Positions 1 to 6,231 of a stretch of DNA of 8,759 nt are shown here, in pieces. Source of the stretch: Anaerolineae bacterium (GTDB taxonomy: Bacteria; Chloroflexota; Anaerolineae; B4-G1); contig JAUWNP010000191.1 in NCBI GenBank assembly GCA_030612585.1, positions 1 to 8,759 of the forward strand, written 5' to 3'. The notes under the pieces are model-generated. The model ran no database searches and was not told where the DNA came from. It was given only the letters and a program-made list of their open reading frames with translations. A program made the translations under genes and the position numbers. Each line of letters opens with the position of its first letter. The stretch's first letter is position 1.

Positions 1-1386
1 AGCAAATAGCGTGATCAGGTACGCCGCGCTTCCCAATAGAAGCACTGGAAGCAACGGCAGGGCTCGCAAGAGCCACAATGTCAGTGCCATGACGCTCCCG
101 GCGAAGGCTGGCTTCAGCAAGAGTTGGAAATCAAGGGGATGCGCCACTCGCCGCGCGAGGTACAGGTACAGCAGACCGAAAAAGCAGGCCTCGGTAAGAA
201 TGGTAGTAATCGCCGCACCCACGAAACTATAGGCCGGAAGGACGAACAGATTGATGGTGAAATTGAACACGGCTGCCAATGCCACGGCTATAGAACGTCC
301 AGACTGCAAATTGCTGGCCGTCAGGGCAGTGGCCAGCGTGTTGTCTATGAAACGCAGGGTGATGATCGTGGCCAGCAGTTGAAAGACGGTGGCCGATGAC
401 TCAAACCCCTCACCGTACAGCAGGTTCATCAACGGACCGGCCAGCATCACACATACGACAGACAGTGGCATCCCCATCACAACCTGGTACTTTGTGGCTG
501 CGTTGATATAGGTGCTGATGCGCTCCGTCTGTGACTCGAACTCTCGCGCCATCAGCGGCATCAAGGCGTTGTTGATGGTGCGCGCAAAGACGTTGAAGCG
601 ATAGAAAATACTGGTTGCGGCTTCGTAGAGTCCTGCAGCAACGTTGCCTTGAAAAACGGTCAACATCACCACGTCAAGGCGCAGATAAATGGGACCCAAT
701 GCCATATTGGCCGCATAAGGCAGTGTGATGCGCAACATATCGCGTGCAAAGGGTCTATCCCAACCGGGGCGCAACGGACGGCCCAACAACTTGCGATAGA
801 GTGGCAGCGATACCAGGAAGCCTGCCAGGCGCGATGGCACATAGATCGCAAACAACCACAGGAAGGGCAGGTGGAGAAAAAGGACTGCTGCGCCGATGAT
901 CAGGAAGGTGAGTTCCTGGACGATCATCACAACCGACACCAGTTCCATCCGCTCAAAGCCGTTAAAGACCGAGCAAACGATTTGCGCCAACCCGTCAAAA
1001 ACCAACGCCAGGCCAGCAAGTCCGACGGCGATACACGTCGTGGCGGGACGCCCCAGCAGCGCTGCTATGACAACCATCAAGGGAATAGTAGCCAGGCCGG
1101 TAACGGTCACAATGATCAACCCATTCTCAACATAGCGAAACGCTTGAGCGCGATGAGTGGCTACTTCGCGGATCATGGCCCAGGGCAGTCCCGCCGTAGA
1201 GAGGAAATTGAACATCAGGCTAAACGTCATTACGAAAGCAAACTCACCTACCCGTTCGGCCCCAAACAGACGACCGATGATGATAGTGATTAACAGTTTT
1301 GAGACAGCCGTAGAGGCCAAAGCGATGATTTGCGCTACCGCGTTCTTTGTGACGCGAGCGACTGTGCGATGAGTCTGCTCACTCAC
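1..1386 (-). CDS. Wzx-like polysaccharide/oligosaccharide flippase (C-terminus cut by window edge)
   Basis: This is an integral membrane protein of the MOP superfamily (RfbX/Wzx-type polysaccharide transporters), inferred to move lipid-linked repeat units across the cytoplasmic membrane. The minus-strand frame is open from a GTG at 1386 to the window edge: 462 codons without a stop. Full family members are often somewhat longer, so probably only a short C-terminal piece is missing. The product is a chain of hydrophobic segments (for example residues 16-40, 47-66, 90-112, 118-140, 153-172, 302-325, 366-384, 389-411, 428-460). Family-like traits are the YLRLDVVML stretch with GLYEAA (234-256) and the PAYSFVGAAITTILTE block (384-399). 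The GTG start is chosen because AAAGGAG lies at 1399-1393, six bases upstream. It overlaps the end of the acyltransferase gene by 8 bases, which indicates translational coupling. Function is by family resemblance; the substrate is unknown. Confidence 0.85.
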   Translation of the reverse strand, partial: MSEQTHRTVARVTKNAVAQIIALASTAVSKLLITIIIGRLFGAERVGEFAFVMTFSLMFNFLSTAGLPWAMIREVATHRAQAFRYVENGLIIVTVTGLATIPLMVVIAALLGRPATTCIAVGLAGLALVFDGLAQIVCSVFNGFERMELVSVVMIVQELTFLIIGAAVLFLHLPFLWLFAIYVPSRLAGFLVSLPLYRKLLGRPLRPGWDRPFARDMLRITLPYAANMALGPIYLRLDVVMLTVFQGNVAAGLYEAATSIFYRFNVFARTINNALMPLMAREFESQTERISTYINAATKYQVVMGMPLSVVCVMLAGPLMNLLYGEGFESSATVFQLLATIITLRFIDNTLATALTASNLQSGRSIAVALAAVFNFTINLFVLPAYSFVGAAITTILTEACFFGLLYLYLARRVAHPLDFQLLLKPAFAGSVMALTLWLLRALPLLPVLLLGSAAYLITLFA

Positions 1387-2437
1387 CAGCCACTCCTTTA
1401 CTTCCGAATATGCCCATGCGGGGAAGCAGTTCAGAACGTCGCAGTTCGCGCCACAGGGCCGGGTATTCCAGCAAACTCCGCTCGAGACGAGTTAGATAGA
1501 TCTGCAGATCCTGAGCAATATCTGCTGTCGCCGTTCCACTGTTAGACCACTCCATCGGTTCAATCAAAACGCGCTGACGATGGCCGTCTTCTGTTCTCAC
1601 AGGGATGGCCGTTAGCGGCTGGGCACCCATCTGCTTGGCCAATTGAACGCCGGTGACGTCCAGATAGACCTCATGATTCAAAAGGTGTAGCGGGACCAGA
1701 TGTGAAGGATGGTCTTGACCGGGAGGCACCACGAAGTATTGGTCCGCTAGCAAGTAGACAATGTCGTCTTTTTGTTCTAGAATCTTGTATAGTTCGGGTT
1801 GTGATTTACTGCCGGGGTCAATGGCGATAGTTTTGACCCACCGGTTCACACGCTGCAGTCGGGGCCGGTAAAGTCTACGATACAAATGGCTGGTTCCCGA
1901 CGGCTCAGAGTTGGTGCTACCATACGCTACCAGGCGGGTTGGATAGCCTCGTGCAGACAATGTGGCCGCAATAGCATAGCCATAAATGCCGTAATGGAAG
2001 CCTAGCAACAAGATCGGTTCGTTTTGTCGTCGGGTTTCGCCCACATAGTGCAGACCCTCAATTTGAAACAGATTAGCCAAATGTTCGTCCCGGAGCGAGG
2101 GCAGTAGGTTGGCAATGAGAGCGTTCCAACTGGACAGGATGAGCTGGCTGCGCACCAGTGATTCCAGTGTTGTGTCAGCCTCTTCATAATCGAACAGGTG
2201 CTGCAAGTGATGTCGCACGCGACGTACAGTCCCCCGATTCGTCTTGTACCAAATCGTGCCTGCTATGCGACTCAACTGATGGATGACCCCAGCTCGCATA
2301 GCGGGTGGAAGCAGGTTTAGTCCTGCCGCCAGAACCAGGGCTGCCACGCGTTCCAAGTCCCCCGGAGCGATCCATGGAGATGTAGGACGAGATTTCTCGT
2401 TTAGCGATGCTTTCTCAAGCCTGGTTGAGTTTTTCAT
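1379..2437 (-). CDS. Lysophospholipid / lipid A biosynthesis-type acyltransferase homologue (LPLAT superfamily)
   Basis: The 352-residue product resembles the HtrB/MsbB-like family, which transfers acyl chains at the inner membrane. Numbering from the chosen start, the N-terminus has a hydrophobic stretch (about 29-60), then LLLGFHYGIYGYA (144-156, the expected catalytic-histidine block), LLADQY (230-235) and LDVTGVQLAKQMGAQPLTAIPV (259-280), which matches the family's substrate-pocket region. The usual HX4D/E motif is altered: His148 is followed five places later by Gly, not an acid. An HEVYLD string occurs later (255-260) but not in the canonical place. The start at 2437 is preferred because its ATG forms an ATGA overlap with the kinase stop; an in-frame ATG at 2500 would add 21 residues but overlaps the kinase by 67 bases and lacks a clear ribosome site. 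In this locus it may acylate a polysaccharide or its lipid carrier, or have lost catalysis. Confidence 0.8.
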   Translation of the reverse strand: MKNSTRLEKASLNEKSRPTSPWIAPGDLERVAALVLAAGLNLLPPAMRAGVIHQLSRIAGTIWYKTNRGTVRRVRHHLQHLFDYEEADTTLESLVRSQLILSSWNALIANLLPSLRDEHLANLFQIEGLHYVGETRRQNEPILLLGFHYGIYGYAIAATLSARGYPTRLVAYGSTNSEPSGTSHLYRRLYRPRLQRVNRWVKTIAIDPGSKSQPELYKILEQKDDIVYLLADQYFVVPPGQDHPSHLVPLHLLNHEVYLDVTGVQLAKQMGAQPLTAIPVRTEDGHRQRVLIEPMEWSNSGTATADIAQDLQIYLTRLERSLLEYPALWRELRRSELLPRMGIFGSKGVAGE

Positions 2438-4053
2438 CTTCTTGGCATTCTCATCTGGATCGGTCTGGATTGGGTGAGTCTGCTTAACCAGTGTTTCCAT
2501 ATCGAGCGTTGGGTTGGTCGCGCTCCTTCAGCGTAGTAATGGTATGCTTTGCGCTCAGGTTTGGCCTTGGTCAGCACGGCACCCAGGACTGCTGAGCCTA
2601 CACGTTGGAGGGCCTCTTGTGCTCGACGGGCTGCTTCGTGTGACGTTCGCTTTGCCTCGATCAACAGGATCACGCCATCCACCTTGGAGGCCAGAACCGC
2701 TGCGTCGGTCACCGCCAGCGTGGGTGGTGTGTCCAGGATAACCAAATCCGCGCTCCTCTTGACTTTGGCCAACACGGCCTCCATCATCTTTGAGCCCAGC
2801 AGTTCTGATGGGTTGGGAGGGACAGGGCCACTGGTGATCAAGCGCAGATTGTCGGTTTCTGTTCTCACCATACAGTCTTCAACACTTTGGACAGTGCCAA
2901 CCAAAAGATCGGTCAAACCGGTGTGGTTGCCCAGGTTAAATAGTCGGTGGAGATTAGGAAGGCGCAGGTCCGTGTCTATCAGCACGACTCGAAGCCCCGC
3001 CTGGGCGCACACTATGCCCAGGTTGGCGGTTACGGTTGTCTTACCTGCCCCTGGCTCCGCACTGGTGATGAGTAAAATGTTCAATGGTTTGTCAACGCTG
3101 GCAAAGCGCATATTGGTTCGCAAAGTACGGTAGGCTTCGGAAATGGGAGCGCGCGGAAGGGTTGACGTGACCAATCTACTGTTTCGCTCAGCACCTCGGA
3201 GTTGCGGGATGGTACCCAACATGGGCAGAGGCAATATCTGACTGACGTCATCGCTAGTCTCAAAGGAGCGGTGCATATACTCCATCAGGAAAGCCACTCC
3301 CGCACTGAATACAAGACCAACAAAAGATCCCAGGAAGGTATAGAGAATCGGACTTGGTCGGATGGGTTTTGCGGGAGCAATCGCCGGCTCGACCACAGCA
3401 ATGTCAAGCAACTGGGCCTGAGTGAGTCGGATGTTCAAATAAGTTCCCAGGAGACCGGCATAAGTGCCTTGCTGACCAGACAGAGCGGCCTGTACGAGGT
3501 TTGCCTGTTCCTCCGTCAATAGACCAGATGAGATGCGCGCTTGATTCTGTTCTATGAGTTCCTTCACGTTAGCCATTTGTGTGACCAGGTCCTGCTCGAG
3601 CGCTACGATGCTTTGAAGCTGCTGTTCTGTGTTATGCAAAGAAATGAATGTAAAGGCGATTTCGTTTGCAATGTCGCTGGCTCGCTGCGCATCCGTATCT
3701 TCTATAATCAACTCCAACAACTGTGTTCCGGGGATCAGATTCGTGCTAAGCATGTCCTCTGTCAGGTCATCGGGAGAAAGATCCAAATTAAGGTTGGCAA
3801 TTACGATCTCCAGGAGCGGTCTGGTCTTGAGCAACTCACTGTAAGTCACGGCCAAATCCTCCCCCGTCAAGAGAGAGGTGGAAATCGACAAGGGCGCATT
3901 TGTTGATGTATTGACCATCATGGTCACTTTGGCCTGGTATATGGGTTGCATACTCCTGCTCGCCATAAAGACAGCGATGGAGATCAGCAACGTGCCAAGC
4001 ACAATTAACCAAAGTCGCTTCCAGACGATTCGAAGAATCTCTCGAAGTTCCAT
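2434..4053 (-). CDS. Polysaccharide co-polymerase fused to BY-type tyrosine autokinase (Wzz-Wzc/EpsB-like)
   Basis: The 539-residue membrane protein combines a Wzz chain-length domain with a bacterial tyrosine kinase and would control polymerisation and export of a surface polysaccharide. Order from the N-terminus: transmembrane helix about 15-31; external Wzz region with a helical, Gln/Glu-rich stretch (140-190); proline-rich PAIAPAKPIRPSP before a second transmembrane helix (about 237-258); the EAYRTLRTN linker (306-314) typical of BY-kinases; Walker A SAEPGAGKTT (331-340); Walker A' LIDTDLR (358-364); Walker B LVILDTPP (437-444). The tyrosine cluster is very short, YHYY at 504-507, followed by a basic tail ending MRMPRR. 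The start at 4053 is chosen over an ATG at 4071 because GAGGA lies five bases upstream. The stop overlaps the next gene by ATGA. The 59-base gap to the upstream adaptor gene shows no terminator, so co-transcription is likely. Confidence 0.93.
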   Translation of the reverse strand: MELREILRIVWKRLWLIVLGTLLISIAVFMASRSMQPIYQAKVTMMVNTSTNAPLSISTSLLTGEDLAVTYSELLKTRPLLEIVIANLNLDLSPDDLTEDMLSTNLIPGTQLLELIIEDTDAQRASDIANEIAFTFISLHNTEQQLQSIVALEQDLVTQMANVKELIEQNQARISSGLLTEEQANLVQAALSGQQGTYAGLLGTYLNIRLTQAQLLDIAVVEPAIAPAKPIRPSPILYTFLGSFVGLVFSAGVAFLMEYMHRSFETSDDVSQILPLPMLGTIPQLRGAERNSRLVTSTLPRAPISEAYRTLRTNMRFASVDKPLNILLITSAEPGAGKTTVTANLGIVCAQAGLRVVLIDTDLRLPNLHRLFNLGNHTGLTDLLVGTVQSVEDCMVRTETDNLRLITSGPVPPNPSELLGSKMMEAVLAKVKRSADLVILDTPPTLAVTDAAVLASKVDGVILLIEAKRTSHEAARRAQEALQRVGSAVLGAVLTKAKPERKAYHYYAEGARPTQRSIWKHWLSRLTQSRPIQMRMPRR

Positions 4054-4112
4054 ACACTTCCTCTTCACCAAACTAGTGTTTCTGTATCAGGCCGCTACCC
4101 CTGCAAATCCGT

Positions 4113-5489
4113 TTATGGAGCAACAACCACCTGGCCTTCTTCGAGCCCCTGCAGAATCTCCACCTGATCCTGGCCCTCGATGCCTAGTTCAACATCTACG
4201 CGGCGCTGGCCCGTGCTATCCTGCACGATGACGAAGTGGCTGTCCTGGAAGGTGCGAAGCGCATCTGGCGGGAGCCAGAGGGTCTCGTCTTTTTTCTCCA
4301 GGACGATGGTCACGCGGACCAGGTCGCCCGGGTTCAGTTCGCCGAGATCCCCTTCCAGGTTGATGCGGGTGGAACTGTCGGCGCCGCCCGGGCTCTCGAC
4401 GCTGCCGCCGGTGCCGTAGGGATAGGGCAGGCGACGGATGGTGCCGGTCCAACTGCGGTCCGGGTTGGTGCTGAGGGCGATGGTGGCCTCTTGCCCCTCG
4501 GTCAGGTCTTTCAACTCGTCGTCGGAGAGGCTGGCACTCACCTCCAGAACCGACGGGTCGGCGACGACGATGACTACCCTGAACGGTTCGACGGGCCGGC
4601 CGGTGTAGAGAGAGAGAGAGACGACCTCGCCGTCCACCGGGGCGACGATTTGCGAACTCTCTTTCAGCCGGTCCAACGCTTGCTGTGCCTGCTGTACCTG
4701 GATGATCAACACCGGGTCCACGCCCTTCTTCAGTTGCTCCAACTCCGCCTCGGCCTGGTTCACACCGATTTCCGCGATCTTGAACTCGTGTTGGTAGGCC
4801 CACTGGTTGGCAGTAGCCTGGTCGTGCTGGGCCTCGGCGGTTTCCAGATTCCATTGGGCTTGCTGGAGAGCGAAGGCATATCTATCGTGCACGTCCTGTG
4901 GCTCCCAGTACCGATCCAATGCTTTCTGATGCTCGATCTCCGCCCATGCCAGTTGGTCTTCTGCCCGCTCCAGGCCGACGCGCCCGCTGACGGCGCCAGC
5001 GGTGTAGGTGGCCCGGAGTGCCTTGGTGCGGGCCAGTTGCTCCTGGGCCAGCACCAATGCCGTCTCGGCCTGGGCGATGGCGTAGACGTTGGCTTCCTCG
5101 GCCTGGGTCAGCCTGGCCTGGGCAACTGCCAGACCCAACTCTGCCGAGGCGATCTGATTCTGCAGGCTCTCAATCCCCAACTCGGTCTCCAACTCTGCCA
5201 GCAAGTCGCCAGCCTTGACCTGGTCACCCGGCTGGACGAAAACTTGCTTGACGTAGCCGGCAGTCTTGAAGTAGAGCGGCACTTCGTCCACCGGTGAGAT
5301 CCGTCCGGTGAACTCCAATTTCCTGGTCACCCTGCCCCGCTGGACAACGTAAGTGAGTCCGGTGGATTCAGGAGTTGGAGCAGAAGCAGAAGTGGTGGCT
5401 ACAGGAGTTACGTCGGTACTACCACAGCCTGTGGCCAGAAAGATCATACAAAGAAGTACATTCGTGCAAAGATAGCGCCGCAGCGTCAT
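4113..5489 (-). CDS. HlyD/MacA/AcrA-type periplasmic adaptor (membrane-fusion) lipoprotein
   Basis: The 458-residue product is a membrane-fusion adaptor of the kind that couples an ABC or RND exporter to outer envelope parts. It starts with a lipoprotein signal: positive MTLRRY, hydrophobic core, LATGC lipobox with Cys22 as the likely lipidation site, then a Ser/Thr/Pro linker (23-43). Next come the first half of a lipoyl domain (about 70-102, with VQPGDQVKAGDLLAEL), a long Ala/Gln/Glu-rich coiled-coil hairpin (about 106-277), the second lipoyl half (IVAPVDGEVVSLSLYTGRPV, 281-300), a beta-barrel region (about 313-397) and a membrane-proximal domain (404-458). The ATG at 5489 is chosen because AAAGGAG lies eight bases upstream and the signal peptide begins there; an in-frame ATG at 5573 would add 28 leader-encoded residues and destroy the signal. 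No pump gene lies beside it. The coding sequence holds a 15-base AG repeat at 4607-4621. Confidence 0.9.
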   Translation of the reverse strand: MTLRRYLCTNVLLCMIFLATGCGSTDVTPVATTSASAPTPESTGLTYVVQRGRVTRKLEFTGRISPVDEVPLYFKTAGYVKQVFVQPGDQVKAGDLLAELETELGIESLQNQIASAELGLAVAQARLTQAEEANVYAIAQAETALVLAQEQLARTKALRATYTAGAVSGRVGLERAEDQLAWAEIEHQKALDRYWEPQDVHDRYAFALQQAQWNLETAEAQHDQATANQWAYQHEFKIAEIGVNQAEAELEQLKKGVDPVLIIQVQQAQQALDRLKESSQIVAPVDGEVVSLSLYTGRPVEPFRVVIVVADPSVLEVSASLSDDELKDLTEGQEATIALSTNPDRSWTGTIRRLPYPYGTGGSVESPGGADSSTRINLEGDLGELNPGDLVRVTIVLEKKDETLWLPPDALRTFQDSHFVIVQDSTGQRRVDVELGIEGQDQVEILQGLEEGQVVVAP

Positions 5490-5535
5490 TTTCCTAACTC
5501 CTTTCTTTGAGTCATACCAAGCCGGGAATAAACAA

Positions 5536-5562
5536 GGCTCACAAAGGAGGTCCCCGTGAGCC
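5536..5562 (-). promoter_or_regulatory. Leader hairpin with anti-Shine-Dalgarno-like loop
   Basis: In the transcript of the adaptor operon, GGCTCAC pairs perfectly with GTGAGCC (7 bp) around a 13-base loop, GGGGACCTCCTTT. The loop contains CTCCTTT, which is exactly complementary to the AAAGGAG ribosome site of the adaptor gene (5504-5498), 38 bases downstream. The hairpin could therefore hold the anti-SD away from the ribosome site, while an alternative fold could mask that site. That the structure is used for regulation is inference. Confidence 0.4.
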
Positions 5563-5647
5563 CGATTGTCCACGATCCAGAACGCGATGCTGTTGATTGT
5601 CTGTCAGTCTATGCCAGCGCCCTCTGGAAAGGTGACAGTGCTTGCCA

Positions 5648-5656
5648 ATTATAGCA
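5648..5656 (-). promoter_or_regulatory. Extended -10 promoter of the adaptor/polysaccharide operon
   Basis: On the minus strand the sequence reads TGC-TATAAT, a perfect -10 hexamer with the TGn extension. No convincing -35 hexamer is found 16-18 bases upstream, as is usual for extended -10 promoters. Transcription would begin near 5642, giving a 5' leader of about 150 bases before the adaptor start. The perfect 8-bp palindrome AGCATGCT (5653-5660) overlaps the upstream edge of the -10 and could be a regulator site. Confidence 0.6.
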
Positions 5657-5994
5657 TGCTTGGACTGCACAGGGTGTTCCGCCCCCAGTGCTATCAGCCC
5701 CGATGGTGCCGCCACGCGGGGCTGGTTATCTTAGGAATCTAGCCCCGATGTGGTGTGCCTCCTATCAATTCGCTGTCCCTGTCGGCCACTTGTGGAAGGC
5801 AGGGCGCCGCAGGCATCCTGAAGAGGCTGATGATCACAATCCGCCATCTCTTACTCGTACAGGGATAGCGGCTCCACGTTCCATTCCTCCCCCTTCGCAA
5901 GAAACATTCTCAGACAGATTACACCAGAACATAACATATCACTACACACCATAGTATGGCAGATGAAGGTTAAAATGTGGTGAGGAATCTCATA
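5657..5994. other. Intergenic stretch without a recognisable gene
   Basis: No coding region is convincing here. An 88-codon plus-strand frame (5688-5954) has no ribosome site, resembles no family I know, and has a composition unlike the neighbouring genes. The stretch holds the upstream part of the minus-strand promoter, a hairpin with a repeated arm near 5695-5750, and a small perfect dyad CCATA-G-TATGG at 5949-5959. It becomes AT-rich towards the right. Confidence 0.5.
5695..5750. repeat. Hairpin with a duplicated 5' arm (two mutually exclusive stems)
   Basis: CAGCCCCG (5695-5702) is a perfect inverted repeat of CGGGGCTG (5717-5724). The 10-mer AGCCCCGATG occurs at 5696-5705 and again at 5741-5750, so the central CGGGGCT can pair with either flanking copy. 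There is no T-run after either stem on either strand, so it does not look like an intrinsic terminator. The role is unknown. Confidence 0.5.
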
Positions 5995-6026
5995 GAGTTT
6001 CGCTAGAAAAGAGTTTTGCTAGAAAA
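5995..6026. repeat. Tandem duplication of a 16-bp unit
   Basis: GAGTTTCGCTAGAAAA (5995-6010) is followed at once by GAGTTTTGCTAGAAAA (6011-6026). The two copies differ at one base (C/T) and have no spacer. The 9-mer GTTTTGCTA inside the second copy recurs at 6093-6101, in the loop of the palindromic element just downstream. It could be a direct-repeat protein-binding site, an insertion scar or a slippage product. Confidence 0.8.
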
Positions 6027-6052
6027 ATCGCTGACCTACAGATGCTCGTAAC

Positions 6053-6162
6053 GTATCTTTTCAATACCTTGGGGCAAGGGCAGCGTAGGGCGGTTTTGCT
6101 AACCGCCACAGGGTCGGATAGCAAATCCGACCTACTTTCGCCCCACCTTTTTGAGAAGATAC
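6053..6162. repeat. 110-bp imperfect palindrome with paired inner hairpins (MITE/REP-like element)
   Basis: The outer arms GTATCTTTTCAA (6053-6064) and TTGAGAAGATAC (6151-6162) are inverted copies with one mismatch. Next inwards, TGGGGC (6070-6075) pairs with GCCCCA (6140-6145), then GTAG (6085-6088) with CTAC (6132-6135). Inside sit two hairpins: GGCGGTT-TTGCT-AACCGCC (6089-6107) and GTCGGAT-AGCAA-ATCCGAC (6113-6131). The second is an inverted copy of the first; the bases that differ change on both sides of each stem, so pairing is kept, and the two loops are exactly complementary. No coding capacity. The form resembles REP/BIME or miniature inverted-repeat elements; a folded RNA or bidirectional terminator is an alternative. 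Confidence 0.75.
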
Positions 6163-6172
6163 TCGCCGGTTT

Positions 6173-6190
6173 CCGGGTCTGCAGACCGGG
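6173..6190. promoter_or_regulatory. Dyad upstream of the DUF5678-cca promoter (possible operator)
   Basis: GGTCTGCAGACC (6176-6187) is a perfect 12-bp palindrome. Skipping one mismatched base on each side, CC (6173-6174) and GG (6189-6190) extend the symmetry to 18 bases. It ends four bases before the -35 hexamer TTGACA, a position suited to a regulator dimer. The sequence motif is not one I can assign to a known regulator. Confidence 0.4.
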
Positions 6191-6194
6191 TGGC

Positions 6195-6222
6195 TTGACA
6201 TCATCGGTTTCTCCGCTATCAT
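6195..6222 (+). promoter_or_regulatory. Sigma70-type promoter for the DUF5678-like gene and cca
   Basis: TTGACA (6195-6200) is a perfect -35 hexamer, followed after 16 bases by TATCAT (6217-6222), a 5/6 match to the -10 consensus. The expected start point is about 6229, only three bases before the ATG at 6232, so the message would be nearly or fully leaderless. Confidence 0.7.
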
Positions 6223-6231
6223 ACAGTTGCG

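Noticed and set aside
649..1293. 214-codon plus-strand open frame
   Set aside because: It is antisense to the flippase gene; the Gln/His/Asp-rich product is the usual shadow of a hydrophobic protein and has no ribosome site.
2438..2500. Longer acyltransferase start at 2500
   Set aside because: No Shine-Dalgarno and a 67-base overlap with the kinase; the ATGA junction at 2434-2437 is the more usual arrangement.
4236..5297. 353-codon plus-strand open frame
   Set aside because: Antisense to the adaptor gene. The Leu/Gly/Gln-rich product matches no family and mirrors the coiled-coil codons.
4113..5573. Longer adaptor start at 5573
   Set aside because: The extra 28 residues come from the leader hairpin and would bury the lipoprotein signal; the ATG at 5489 has AAAGGAG at good spacing.
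5695..5724. Hairpin as an intrinsic terminator
   Set aside because: No T-rich run follows the stem on either strand.
5688..5954. 88-codon plus-strand frame as a gene
   Set aside because: No ribosome site, no recognisable family, and it begins within the AGCCCCGATG hairpin-repeat structure.
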